DNA of 64,000 nucleotides from Pseudogracilibacillus sp037071985 (GCF_037071985.1 NZ_JAXHDF010000004.1:186001-250000); one strand, 5' to 3'. Counted from the first letter of the stretch, positions 41,680 to 51,216 are shown. Numbers and translations are program-made. The notes: a model not told the origin generated them from the sequence alone.

Positions 41680-42701
41680 AACACGCCTCCAATCAGGAAG
41701 GAAGCCAGTTTCATTACTACAAATGACGAGGCAGCAATTCCACCGAACCAAATAGCTGCCTTTTGCTTAGAAACTGGAGGTTTTCCGACTACTTTACCTG
41801 TCTGTCCATTCATCGCAAATGTATGTTCTTGACGTTCAAAATCATAATACACCATCCAAACCGGAAATAATACGTATGTACTGTTTAACTTTTTATTTTG
41901 AATTTGATCATTTCGTCCTTCCACAGATGAATAACCGGAAATTGTTGAATTTACATATGACCGTACGAATGGAGAAATTTTCGTTTCCACCCTTGGATAC
42001 AATTCTTTCTCATCGTAATTATATTTCTCCGCTAGATAACCGGCTAAATATGGGGGGTTAAATTCTTTTAAATCCTGATAATGATATGGTTCCAGTTTAT
42101 CCATAATTTCATCATTCATTTTTGCTGAAGCATCCGCCGGAACCCGGGTATGATAGAGATCAATATCACGGTATACATCATAATGTTTTGTCTCTGTATA
42201 GATATAGTCACCCCTAGTATATGTACGTACCTTTTTCCCTCTCGCTTCTACCTTCACTCTTGTATTTAAATCATAAATCCAAAAGGGAATATACATTCCT
42301 GTAATATTCTTAATTCGGTCTGCAGTCATAAATCCAGCTGGGGTTAGGCGACCATTTTTACACCATTTTTTAAACGCTGTTCTCGCTTCGTCTTTACTGA
42401 TTTTAAAAGGAATAACCTTTCCAGGAGCAAGTTTTCCACTAAGACGATCTGCAAGAACGACTGCCGAACCACAAAAACTACAGGATGTTGCAGTTGTATC
42501 TTGATCTGTAATAACGACCGCACCACAGTTCTCACATTCATACTCCTGGGCCTCATCTTCTGAAAATTCATTTACGATATTATCATTAGGAAACTCTGCG
42601 ATATTTTCCTGACGACCACAACTATCACAAGCAAGCGTTCCGGAGTCACTATCAAACGCCATATCTGCCCCACAACTTGGGCATTTATACTGAATTAACA
42701 T
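41673..42701 (-). CDS. ydjG: Zinc-ribbon membrane protein YdjG-like
   Basis: The 342-residue protein begins with two zinc ribbons (YKCPSCGADMAF...LACDSCG and YECENCGAVVITDQD...SCSFCG), then a beta-rich region (IPFWIYDLNTRVKVEARGKK) and a C-terminal membrane helix (about 320-340). It resembles YdjG of the pspA-ydjGHI locus, thought to sense or transmit envelope stress. It is preceded by a hairpin at 42741-42767, which separates it from pspA. Confidence 0.9.
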   Translation of the reverse strand: MLIQYKCPSCGADMAFDSDSGTLACDSCGRQENIAEFPNDNIVNEFSEDEAQEYECENCGAVVITDQDTTATSCSFCGSAVVLADRLSGKLAPGKVIPFKISKDEARTAFKKWCKNGRLTPAGFMTADRIKNITGMYIPFWIYDLNTRVKVEARGKKVRTYTRGDYIYTETKHYDVYRDIDLYHTRVPADASAKMNDEIMDKLEPYHYQDLKEFNPPYLAGYLAEKYNYDEKELYPRVETKISPFVRSYVNSTISGYSSVEGRNDQIQNKKLNSTYVLFPVWMVYYDFERQEHTFAMNGQTGKVVGKPPVSKQKAAIWFGGIAASSFVVMKLASFLIGGVLW

Positions 42702-42740
42702 ACGTATCCACCCCTTTAATTAGCAATACTTTTGTAAATG

Positions 42741-42767
42741 AAAAAACCGTAACCTAAGCTACGGTAT
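42741..42767 (-). terminator. Internal hairpin between pspA and ydjG
   Basis: On the minus strand ACCGTA, eight-base loop, TACGGT followed by six T. It should end a good part of the transcripts after pspA, giving more PspA than YdjGHI. Confidence 0.75.
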
Positions 42768-42777
42768 ATGTCTATGC

Positions 42778-43461
42778 TTATTCTGCTTCTTTGTTATTTA
42801 TTTGCGCTTTAAGAGCTGCTAATTCATCTTCTACATCGACTTTCGTTTCATATTTTGCCGTCAAATCCTTAATATCATCATCGGCGCCACGGTTTAATTC
42901 ACGCAAAGCATTTGCTTCGTCTAATGATTTGTTGATTTTATCTTCTAGTCGATCAAAATTAGATAGTGATTCATTTGCACCTGTTACCGTTGAACTAACT
43001 TCATTCATTCGTTTTTGCGTTTTGGCAACTGCCGCTTTTCCTTTTAACATCGTTCTTCTTGCATTTAATTCATTTATATCTCCGACAAGTTTGTCATGCA
43101 TCTGTCTCATCTGAACACTGTTTGCTTCAGCAAGATCAAGTGACGTTTGCAACTGCGTTTCTTTTTCAGAAAGAGTAGCTTTTCTTTCTAAGAATTTACG
43201 CGCATCATCTTCATTTCCTGCTTCTAATGCTTTTACTGCATAATTTTGCATTTTTTCAACATCTGCTTTACATTCATTAAGTTCACGCTTCGCACGCTGT
43301 TCTTCTGCCATAATAGATGCTGTTTCAGCTTTCACTTGACCAAGGTCTCGTTGTAAATTGCGTAAATATTGATCAATCATTTTTTCCGGATCTTCCGCTT
43401 TGTCAAGTAACGCATTAATATTGCTAGCCATTATATCTCTAAATCTTCTTAATATACTCAC
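42778..43461 (-). CDS. pspA: PspA/IM30 phage-shock protein
   Basis: A GTG start at 43461 follows AAAAGGAGG. The 227-residue protein is the expected length and almost entirely coiled coil, with RFRDIMASNINALLDKAEDP and MIDQYLRNLQRDLGQVKAET at the N-terminus, the family signature. PspA polymers bind stressed membranes. In Bacillus subtilis the locus is driven by sigma-W; I looked for a TGAAAC/CGTA promoter upstream and found no convincing one. Confidence 0.93.
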   Translation of the reverse strand: MSILRRFRDIMASNINALLDKAEDPEKMIDQYLRNLQRDLGQVKAETASIMAEEQRAKRELNECKADVEKMQNYAVKALEAGNEDDARKFLERKATLSEKETQLQTSLDLAEANSVQMRQMHDKLVGDINELNARRTMLKGKAAVAKTQKRMNEVSSTVTGANESLSNFDRLEDKINKSLDEANALRELNRGADDDIKDLTAKYETKVDVEDELAALKAQINNKEAE

Positions 43462-43742
43462 TATGTATCCTCCTTTTAGGATAGAAATCCTTATGTAAAA
43501 TTACTTAAACTATTGCATTTCCAGCAAAAATATTACTCTTATTTTACAACAAGAAAGCTTGATAATAAAGGTCTTTTTGAAAAGTGATTGCTAGGTACTA
43601 TATATTCCAGGATTTACATAGGCATTTATTACTAAAGTTCATACCGGACTTCGAGAAATCTAAATTAACCACAAGAAACCGGAAATAACTACAAGGAGGA
43701 GGAGTTAACCACACAATTTGCATAACAACTATGAAAATAGTG

Positions 43743-44906
43743 CTACCCCTCCTGTAATGCAACATCTTTTTTAAAATAAAGCGCACCGAAAATCACAAAT
43801 ATTACAATGAGAATAAAGTAAAAAAACGAAACATTTGGGAACAGTTGAACAAAAATTCCTCCTAGAAACGGTCCGGATATACTCCCGATACTGAAACAAA
43901 TCCCATACATGATATTGCCGGCTGGAAGTAATGAGGTTGGCAAAAGATCCGTCATATAAGACATGCCAAGTGAAAAGAGAGAACCGACAAACATGCCCGA
44001 AAGTGTAAAAAATACAAATAAGGATAAAACAGATTCCTCAAGAAGAGCTGCTCCAGTAAAACTTAGAACTCCAGCCAGTAGAGAAATAAGGAGTACATTT
44101 TTTCTACCGAACCGATCACTTAGCGCTCCTAAAGGGAACTGTAAAATTACACTACCGAATGCAAAACAAGGAATAATTAATGATAACATACCTACATCAT
44201 GACCAATCCTCAACCCATAAATCGGAAACACACCATTCAATGTTGATTCTAAAAATCCATATCCAAACCCAGGCAACATTGCCACCCACGAAATTTTTAA
44301 CGTAGTTACAAATCTGCCTAGAGAGCTTACTGATTGAATCGTAGTATCTTTTTGATCAGGCCATTCATTTTTAACGAAGAACATCAATGCCCAGACAAGA
44401 AAACTTAAAAAGGCAGATAATAAAAAAGGAAGTGCTTCATTAACAGTGAGCAACCTCGTCATTAAAGGCCCAATTGAAAAACCTAATGCAAATGATAAAC
44501 CATAAAATGCAATTCTTCTTCCACGTGAGGCAGCTGAAACTGTTGTCGTAATCCATGTTTGTGTACCAAAATGAATCATTTGATCCCCTATTCCAACCAG
44601 CATGCGTAAAATAAACCAGAACGAGAGTGCCTTCCAAAATGGAAAAAGAGTAAGCGAAATAAAAACAAGCACTCCACCAATCAAAATAATCGGTTTAAAC
44701 CCAACTTTTTGCATCGGTTTTTCCATAAACGGTGAAGCAATTAATATACCAATATAGAGTGCAGTAGCGTGTAACCCATTTACTGATGAACTCACCCCTG
44801 CCTGCTCTAATATAATCGCAATAAGTGGTAGCAGCATTCCTTGTGAAAAGCCCGAAATCCCCACAATCGCAATTAATATCCAATATCTAACACGTGCGTT
44901 AACCAT
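43743..44906 (-). CDS. MFS transporter
   Basis: ATG 44906 is used with GGGGA upstream. The 387-residue, twelve-helix protein has the MFS motifs in LSDRFGRKNVLLIS after helix 8 and ILIASPFMEKPMQKVGFKP after helix 2. Relatives in bacilli (YfkF-like) are unassigned exporters. It is alone, 280 bases from pspA; between them I see only a purine-rich AGGAGGAGG run without a reading frame. Confidence 0.82.
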   Translation of the reverse strand: MVNARVRYWILIAIVGISGFSQGMLLPLIAIILEQAGVSSSVNGLHATALYIGILIASPFMEKPMQKVGFKPIILIGGVLVFISLTLFPFWKALSFWFILRMLVGIGDQMIHFGTQTWITTTVSAASRGRRIAFYGLSFALGFSIGPLMTRLLTVNEALPFLLSAFLSFLVWALMFFVKNEWPDQKDTTIQSVSSLGRFVTTLKISWVAMLPGFGYGFLESTLNGVFPIYGLRIGHDVGMLSLIIPCFAFGSVILQFPLGALSDRFGRKNVLLISLLAGVLSFTGAALLEESVLSLFVFFTLSGMFVGSLFSLGMSYMTDLLPTSLLPAGNIMYGICFSIGSISGPFLGGIFVQLFPNVSFFYFILIVIFVIFGALYFKKDVALQEG

Positions 44907-45013
44907 TAAAATTTCCCCAATCAAGTTTTTAAGTCAAATTTAAAAGTAGCAGACTTTTTATTATTGGTCTACTACTTTAATTACATATTTGTAAGCTATT
45001 AAATTAAGGATTA

Positions 45014-45829
45014 TCAGCCAAGTGCAACATCCAAAATCATCATCACAATAAACCCTATGATTAAACTCATAGAAGCAAGGTCCTTATTACCATTTTCATG
45101 TGAACTCGGAATAACCTCTTCCACGACTACAAAAATCATGGCTCCAGCCGCAAAGCTTAATGCAAATGGAAGTAGTGGTTCCATTACTGTTACCGCAAGC
45201 ACACCAATTACAGCTGAAATCGGCTCAACCATTCCTGAAAACTGACCATACATAAAGCTTTTTCTACGTGACATTCCTTCTCGACGGAGCGGCATAGAAA
45301 CGGCAGTACCTTCTGGAAAGTTTTGAATACCGATCCCAATTGCTAATGTTACTGCAGCAGCAAGTGAAGCTTCAGGAAAACCCGCTGCAACAGCCCCAAA
45401 GGCAATCCCAATTGCAAGACCTTCAGGAATATTATGCAATGTAATGGCAAGCACTAAGAGCGTACTTCGTCTTCTTTTTTCCGGATTAATTCCTTCCGCA
45501 TCTTTTATACTCAGATTAGGATGTAAATGTGGGATAATCTTATCAATTATCCATAAAAATAAGGCTCCAAGGAAAAATCCTATTGCAGCAGGAAGCCAAG
45601 CCGGTAACGCATCTTCCTCTGCCATTGCTATTGCGGGTGATAATAAGGACCAGAAACTTGCTGCAATCATTACACCACCAGCAAAACCAAGCATTCCATC
45701 CAACAGTTTTTCGTTCATTGTTTTTGTTGTAAATACTAAAGATGCTCCAAGTGCAGTCATTCCCCAAGTAAATAAAGTACCAATTAAGGCTTGGGTAACT
45801 GGACTTAACGTAGCAAAAAATTCAATCAT
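45014..45829 (-). CDS. ZIP-family metal transporter
   Basis: ATG 45829 is preferred (AAGAAGAG six bases upstream; homologues begin at IEFFATLSPV). The 271-residue protein has about eight helices and the two metal-site motifs ITLHNIPEGLAIGIAFG and IGIQNFPEGTAVSMPL in helices 4 and 5, plus GQFSGMVEPISAVIG. It resembles the GufA group of ZIP carriers, which import zinc and other divalent cations. Monocistronic. Confidence 0.9.
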   Translation of the reverse strand: MIEFFATLSPVTQALIGTLFTWGMTALGASLVFTTKTMNEKLLDGMLGFAGGVMIAASFWSLLSPAIAMAEEDALPAWLPAAIGFFLGALFLWIIDKIIPHLHPNLSIKDAEGINPEKRRRSTLLVLAITLHNIPEGLAIGIAFGAVAAGFPEASLAAAVTLAIGIGIQNFPEGTAVSMPLRREGMSRRKSFMYGQFSGMVEPISAVIGVLAVTVMEPLLPFALSFAAGAMIFVVVEEVIPSSHENGNKDLASMSLIIGFIVMMILDVALG

Positions 45830-46009
45830 GTTCATCTCTTCTTTACTAAAGTAGTCTTCCATCATTAATTACATGCAATATATCATAATCTATGTCTTTA
45901 ATAAACAGTTTGTTACCAAGCGAATAACAATGAAGGTAACAGCGTTTTGAGTTAAACTAGGTTCCATTCCTATAATATTGCAACAGCAGTAGTATTTCCA
46001 TAAATTTTT

Positions 46010-46711
46010 TCAAGAAATCACACCCATCCTAAAAAGCTCTCCAATCGCATGTGTACGATTTCTTGCACCTAGCTTTCTGATAGCTGTTTTAATATATTGT
46101 TTAACTGTCGACTCCGTGATATCCATTTTGTTAGCCATTTCTTTAATGCTTTACCCCCATGAGATTCTTTTCATTACCTCTAATTCTCTTCTACTTAATA
46201 AAGGGGACTCAACTGAACTATTTGATTGGATAATTAAATTCCCGGCGAGCTTTCCAAATTCGGTAAATGAGTCAAGTAATTTTTCATCGATAACCGTTCT
46301 TTTTTTCTTTTCATGGCTACATATATAGCCGATTACTATTGATTTGTAGGTAAAAGGAACAACAATTACAGAATTAACAGATGTGGGAATGATATACTTA
46401 CTGCTTGTCCGTTTGAAATACTCAATTCCTGAACAATATTTTGCTCTTCGTTCATGAAGTGCCGGATAAACAACTGGTAACGTACGGATATCATCTCGCA
46501 TATCCCCAATATTATGTAACCCATTTGAATCTACTAAAATAACTCCCTCTGCAAGATAACCAATCGGAGAATATCGAAAAAAATACGCGTTGAGCACTGG
46601 AAATAGATTTAAGTATACTTGTAACATTTGATACAATTGCTCTTCCTGACTATGGATTGATTGTTTTTCAAGTTTACTGATCGATTCCTTTAGGACATAG
46701 TATGAGGTCAT
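46010..46711 (-). pseudogene. LuxR/GerE-family regulator split by one in-frame ochre codon
   Basis: From ATG 46711 (AAAGGAG upstream) a GAF-like sensor domain of about 165 residues leads into LLSRRELEVMKRISWG, the start of a LuxR helix-turn-helix. A TAA at 46151-46153 follows, and in the same frame the rest of the domain continues: SIKEMANKMDITESTVKQYI, then KTAIRKLGARNRTHAIGELF to a TGA at 46010. Most LuxR proteins have GKS or similar here, so a single AAA-to-TAA change explains the break. The 186-residue product lacks the recognition helix. The gene is divergent from the esterase/monooxygenase genes it may once have controlled. Confidence 0.88.
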
Positions 46712-46736
46712 TTATCCATCTCCTTTTAGGGTAATC

Positions 46737-46760
46737 AATATATCCAAAATTGGATATATT
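46737..46760. promoter_or_regulatory. 24-base palindrome in the LuxR/esterase intergenic region
   Basis: Eleven-base arms AATATATCCAA (46737-46747) and TTGGATATATT (46750-46760) are perfect. It lies 26 bases upstream of the luxR start and about 60 upstream of the esterase start, an operator position. ATCCAAA recurs once at about 47983, just before the monooxygenase ribosome site. Confidence 0.6.
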
Positions 46761-46822
46761 CTAATTATACAAAAAACTATATAATTATACACAAATACTA
46801 TATAGGAGAAAGGGAGAAAACA

Positions 46823-47767
46823 ATGTCGAATTTAAGTCCGGAATCAAAAGCGTATTTAGAAGCTTTTAATGAGATGCCTGCACTTGAAACAATGGAACCT
46901 CAAGCTGTAAGAGAAATGATGGCACAAGCTCCACCCGTAGAAATTGAACTAGCCTCTGTAGCAAATGTGGAAGATAGACTCATTTCGGTTGGAGATGCTG
47001 AGATTAAAGTCAGAATTTACACACCAGAAGGAAATGGTCCTTTTCCTCTTTTCGTTTATTATCATGGAGGCGGCTGGGTTATTGGTGATCTTGAAACAGC
47101 GGACGCAAGTTGTCGGATGATTGCAAATAAAACAGGAAGTGTCGTCGTTTCAGTAGATTATCGTTTATCTCCTGAATACAAATATCCAGTACCATTCAAT
47201 GACTCATACGAAGCATTAAAATGGGTTTACGATAATGCTGAGGAGTTAAATGGAATCGCTTCCAATATTGTCGTAGGCGGTGATAGCGCTGGTGGCAATT
47301 TATCTGCTGCCGTATCAATAAAATCTCGTGATGAAAATGGACCAAAGATTTCCGCCCAAATTTTAATTTATCCAGTTACTGACATGACTTATGATACTCC
47401 TTCCTATAACGAATTCCAAAAAGGATTTGGTTTGGACAAAAATCTGATGGTTTGGTTCGTCGATCATTATATAAGCAACGAAGCTGATAAAAAAGACAAA
47501 TATGCTGCACCATTAGTTGCGAAGGATTTGAGAGACTTACCACCAGCATTTGTCATTACTGCTGAGTATGACGTTCTTCGAGATGAAGGAAACGCATATG
47601 CAGAGCGTTTAAAAACATCCGGTGTAAAAGTAGAGACCTTTTTAGAAAAAGGACTTATTCATGGGTACTTTACAAATATGGCTGTTTTTCCAGAACAAAT
47701 AAAAAGGACGATTTCAAAAATCGAACAATTTTTAAGTGAAAATACGGAACAAGTTGAAAAAGTGTAA
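46823..47767 (+). CDS. Alpha/beta hydrolase, hormone-sensitive-lipase-type esterase
   Basis: The 314-residue protein has the HSL family signature HGGGW (His81 onward), the nucleophile GDSAGGN (Ser155), EYDVLRDEG (Asp) and IHGYF (His), the full triad. It hydrolyses short acyl esters in the cytosol. Lying 236 bases before a Baeyer-Villiger monooxygenase, it is well placed to cut the ester or lactone that enzyme makes. GGAGAAAGGGAG precedes the start. Expression could depend on the palindrome at 46737-46760. Confidence 0.9.
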   Translation: MSNLSPESKAYLEAFNEMPALETMEPQAVREMMAQAPPVEIELASVANVEDRLISVGDAEIKVRIYTPEGNGPFPLFVYYHGGGWVIGDLETADASCRMIANKTGSVVVSVDYRLSPEYKYPVPFNDSYEALKWVYDNAEELNGIASNIVVGGDSAGGNLSAAVSIKSRDENGPKISAQILIYPVTDMTYDTPSYNEFQKGFGLDKNLMVWFVDHYISNEADKKDKYAAPLVAKDLRDLPPAFVITAEYDVLRDEGNAYAERLKTSGVKVETFLEKGLIHGYFTNMAVFPEQIKRTISKIEQFLSENTEQVEKV

Positions 47768-48003
47768 ATAATTATAAGTGGTCAATCGGAAGTTCTTGCT
47801 CGAGGAACTTTAAAAAAAGCTGCACCATTTTCAAGTAACATATGCTGATCTTCTTGAGAGATGTACCGTTTGAGAGCATAATTGTTGATCAACGTGAGGG
47901 ATCTACCGTCCCCGAGCAGTATAGCTATTTCGGTGAAATATGCCTATTTCGATTAAATACAAGTTGCTAATGTAAATATAATCCAAATTTGAGGAGGATA
48001 TTT

Positions 48004-49647
48004 ATGGCTGATGCGAAACAAACTGTTCATACAAGACCTGACTATGATGCCGTTGTAATTGGGGCAGGTTTTTCTGGTTTATATATGTTGCATAGCCTAC
48101 GGGAGAACGGATTTTCCGTAAAAGTATTTGAAAAAGCTGAGGATGTTGGCGGAACATGGTATTGGAATCGTTATCCTGGAGCTAGATGTGATTCAGATAG
48201 CATTTATTATAATTACACGTTTTCCGAGGAACTGTTTAAAGGATGGACGTGGAGCTCTCGCTATCCAGAACAAAAGGAAATATTGGCTTACTTAAATTAT
48301 GTTGCAGATACTTTGAACCTAAGAAATGGTATTCAATTCAATACGACGATTACAAATGCAATTTATAATGAAGAAAAAAATATGTGGAGAATCTATACGG
48401 ACGAGGGTGAAAGTGTTACTGCCACCTATTTCATTACTGCCATCGGTTGTCTCTCTGCTTCCAACATTCCTAATTTTAAAGGGATCGATTCATTCAAAGG
48501 TGAATGGTACCATACAGGACACTGGCCTCATGAAGGTGTGGATTTTACCGGAAAAAGAGTCGGTGTCATTGGAACAGGATCAAGTGGTGTACAATCAATC
48601 CCAGTTATTGCGGAGGAGGCTGAACATTTAACAGTTTTCCAGCGTACCCCACAATACAGTTTTCCAGCTAGAAATCATCCTTATGAATCACAATTTGTTA
48701 TAAATGCAAAAGAAAATTTTGCCCAATTGAGAAAAGACCTACGTGAATCTCATGCTGGCCAGATCATTAAAAGTAGGAAACCTTCTGCATTAGATGATAC
48801 GCCTGAAGAACGTCTGAAAGCATATGAAGAGCGTTGGAAACAAGGTGGTTATTTATTTATCTATGATGACCTTCTTATCAATGAAAAATCCAATGAAACG
48901 GCAGGAGAATTCATTCGATCAAAAATCGGTGAAATAGTAAAAGATCCTGAAGCGGCACAAAAACTGATGCCGAATTATCATTGGGGAACAAAGCGACAAA
49001 TTTTAGATACGAATTACTATGAAACATATAACCGTGATAATGTGTCATTAGTTGATGTAAAAAGTAATCCTATCGAAGAAATTACCCCGAACGGTATTAA
49101 GACTATTGCCGAAGAGATAGAGCTTGATGCAATTGTTTTTGCAACTGGATTTGATGGAATGACAGGCCCATTATTCAAAATGGACATCCGCGGCAAAGAC
49201 GGGATTGCCTTGAAAGACAAATGGGAAAATGGCGCCCATACAAGAACGTATCTAGGACTTTCAACGAACGGTTTTCCGAATATGTTCATGATTACAGGAC
49301 CTGAAAGTCCATCTGTCCTTAGTAATATGCCTATCTCAATTGAACAACATGTTGAATGGATTACGGATTGCATTAACTATATGAAAGAAAATAACATTGA
49401 ATCGATTGAAGCAAATGAAAAAGCAGAAAATGAATGGAGTAAACATTGTAGCGAGTTGGCTGAAGAAACACTTTATACAAAAACGGACTCTTGGTATATG
49501 GGAGCGAATATAGAAGGAAAAGCACGCGGGTTTTTAATTTATGTGGGAGGCGTCGGCAATTATCGTAAAATATGTACAGAAATTGCTGAAAAAGGATACG
49601 AAGGATTTACTTTAGTAAGTTCAACTAAAACTTCGTCTAAATCATAA
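48004..49647 (+). CDS. Baeyer-Villiger monooxygenase (class B flavoprotein)
   Basis: ATG 48004 follows GAGGAGG. The 547-residue protein has an FAD fold (VVIGAGFSGLYMLHSLRENG), the BVMO stretch GGTWYWNRYPGARCDSDSIY, the fingerprint FKGEWYHTGHW (about residues 164-174; consensus FxGxxxHTxxW), and an NADPH fold VGVIGTGSSGVQ. It inserts one oxygen atom next to the carbonyl of a ketone, using NADPH and O2. Overall closest to cyclohexanone/phenylacetone-type enzymes; the natural ketone is unknown. With the esterase upstream it forms a ketone-degrading pair. A terminator follows. Confidence 0.92.
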   Translation: MADAKQTVHTRPDYDAVVIGAGFSGLYMLHSLRENGFSVKVFEKAEDVGGTWYWNRYPGARCDSDSIYYNYTFSEELFKGWTWSSRYPEQKEILAYLNYVADTLNLRNGIQFNTTITNAIYNEEKNMWRIYTDEGESVTATYFITAIGCLSASNIPNFKGIDSFKGEWYHTGHWPHEGVDFTGKRVGVIGTGSSGVQSIPVIAEEAEHLTVFQRTPQYSFPARNHPYESQFVINAKENFAQLRKDLRESHAGQIIKSRKPSALDDTPEERLKAYEERWKQGGYLFIYDDLLINEKSNETAGEFIRSKIGEIVKDPEAAQKLMPNYHWGTKRQILDTNYYETYNRDNVSLVDVKSNPIEEITPNGIKTIAEEIELDAIVFATGFDGMTGPLFKMDIRGKDGIALKDKWENGAHTRTYLGLSTNGFPNMFMITGPESPSVLSNMPISIEQHVEWITDCINYMKENNIESIEANEKAENEWSKHCSELAEETLYTKTDSWYMGANIEGKARGFLIYVGGVGNYRKICTEIAEKGYEGFTLVSSTKTSSKS

Positions 49648-49656
49648 CAACAAATG

Positions 49657-49690
49657 AAATCTCTCTTGCGATGTAGCAGGAGGGATTTTA
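49657..49690 (+). terminator. Terminator of the monooxygenase gene
   Basis: Thirteen-base arms AAATCTCTCTTGC and GCAGGAGGGATTT pair throughout with two G-T steps; TTTTA follows. Confidence 0.7.
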
Positions 49691-49727
49691 CTTCTGAAAA
49701 GTCCATTTAAACCCCTTCTTAAGAATC

Positions 49728-49892
49728 TCATACCTTCTTCTCTTCTCTAACCGAAATAATACGAGTTTCTATTCCATAATTTTTTCGAATGTTTTTCCTA
49801 GCTGCAGCGGGAGTTCTGGCAAGGACAGACTTGATATGTTTTTCTCCATCAATTTCTATTTCAACTTGGTAACGTTTTGCTCCACATTTCAT
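49728..49892 (-). CDS. Small basic protein of unknown function
   Basis: A 54-codon frame starts at 49892 with GGAAGAG upstream. The sequence MKCGAKRYQVEIEIDGEKHI leads into KSVLARTPAAARKNIRKNYG and ends VREEKKV, a compact beta-beta-alpha-beta pattern with many Lys and Arg. TPAAARKNIRKNYG resembles the helix of short conserved Bacillus proteins that modify or bind nucleic acids, but no family is assigned. Monocistronic, no terminator seen. Confidence 0.65.
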   Translation of the reverse strand: MKCGAKRYQVEIEIDGEKHIKSVLARTPAAARKNIRKNYGIETRIISVREEKKV

Positions 49893-50068
49893 GAAATCTC
49901 TTCCTTTTTAGTGATTTAACTTTTTAGCTTATTTCCTGCTGCTAAGCGTCTTCTATCTTTCCATCCGTAAGGAGACCTTTCTAATATCTTCTCAAAATTG
50001 GAAACTCGTTTAGATCCCTTCTATAACAAGTGATATCCCAAAATCCATCATCTCTCACACGACATTCA

Positions 50069-50629
50069 TCAATAATCCATTTCCTTTATGTACTTCAACA
50101 CTTGCTCAGTTGACTCAATCAACATTGCATCCTTTTTCTGTTTTCTTAATTTTAACGCCTTTCGAAGACATTGCTCCGCTTCTTCATAACGCTTTAATTC
50201 CAGTAAGCATTTTCCCTTATGTTGTAGGGCAAAATCTAAATAGTTTTCCAACTTATTTTTATGTATAAGTGCTATTGCTTGATCAAAACACTCCATCGCT
50301 TGCTGATGTTTTTCATTATATTTTAATGCCTCGCCCAAACGAATAAGTGTTACTGCAATTTTCATATTATCATGTTCTTCATTGGCAATTCTGTGTGCAC
50401 ATTCTAAATAACCTATTGCCCTTGTCGGCTGCCCCAATATTCGGTATAGATTCCCCATAATTCCGTATAACTGGTAAGAGTTCCCCCTCTTGTTCACTGA
50501 TAGCTCCTCAACTTGTTTAAGTAAGTTTAATACTGTTTCTGGATCTTTAGTTTTCTCACGAAAATTATCTTGAATATCGTAATAATTTGTTTGCGAAACA
50601 GCCTCTAATTCCGACCTTAACTTATCCAT
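50069..50629 (-). CDS. Tetratricopeptide-repeat protein
   Basis: The 186-residue protein consists of about four TPR units (YQLYGIMGNLYRILGQPTRA, VTLIRLGEALKYNEKHQQAM, FALQHKGKCLLELKRYEEAE) after a helical N-terminus. TPR scaffolds bind peptides or other proteins; the partner is not known. It lies 18 bases downstream of the DUF1648 membrane gene and is probably co-transcribed with it. Confidence 0.8.
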   Translation of the reverse strand: MDKLRSELEAVSQTNYYDIQDNFREKTKDPETVLNLLKQVEELSVNKRGNSYQLYGIMGNLYRILGQPTRAIGYLECAHRIANEEHDNMKIAVTLIRLGEALKYNEKHQQAMECFDQAIALIHKNKLENYLDFALQHKGKCLLELKRYEEAEQCLRKALKLRKQKKDAMLIESTEQVLKYIKEMDY

Positions 50630-50647
50630 TTCCTAGAGATCATCTCC

Positions 50648-51130
50648 CTATTTTAATCGTGTCAATCTAATAGCAAACAACACGACTGTTACCAACGGAA
50701 CGCCAAATACAACTCCAACAAACCAAACGCCTAAAGTTTCCCCCATAATATCAACAACTGCTATCGTAAAAATAAGTACCATTTCTAAATTAAAGATCGA
50801 CATAAATAAATTAGCTTCTCTATAAATTTGCGATGCATTTTCCTCTGTTATTTCTACTGTATAATTATAAACATGTGGTACTTTGCTAAGAAAAAATAAG
50901 CCCACAAATAAAATAATTGCAATTCCGGGCATGATAAAAATAGTGTTTTTACTTCCCCAGTTATCTGCATCTCCTTGCGCATTAAAATGAATTGGAATCG
51001 TCTCAGGTAGGTATTGATAGGCAAAAAAAAGATAAATGATTGAACCAATAATGCATATAATTGAGATCCCATTTAAAAAATGAACCCATTTGTTCACGAT
51101 AAACGGAACTCGTGGATGGTTATTCAACAT
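50648..51130 (-). CDS. DUF1648 membrane protein (SdpI-like N-terminal domain)
   Basis: ATG 51130 is used: the ATG six bases earlier abuts the GGGAG site. The 160-residue protein has four hydrophobic helices, and after the first the DUF1648 signature YLPETIPIHFNAQGDADNWG. The same domain opens SdpI immunity proteins; here the SdpI second domain is absent. Role unknown. First gene of a two-gene unit with the TPR protein. Confidence 0.8.
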   Translation of the reverse strand: MLNNHPRVPFIVNKWVHFLNGISIICIIGSIIYLFFAYQYLPETIPIHFNAQGDADNWGSKNTIFIMPGIAIILFVGLFFLSKVPHVYNYTVEITEENASQIYREANLFMSIFNLEMVLIFTIAVVDIMGETLGVWFVGVVFGVPLVTVVLFAIRLTRLK

Positions 51131-51216
51131 TTTCATCTCCCAATTAATAATCCCTCACATGCATATGCAAACGAGGGATCTAGATTGTATTTCATAATCA
51201 TTATACCATAGAAATT

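Noticed and set aside
43462..43600. Sigma-W promoter for pspA
   Set aside because: No TGAAAC with CGTA at proper spacing could be found.
43601..43742. AGGAGGAGG run upstream of the MFS gene end
   Set aside because: No start codon with an open frame follows it; probably chance.
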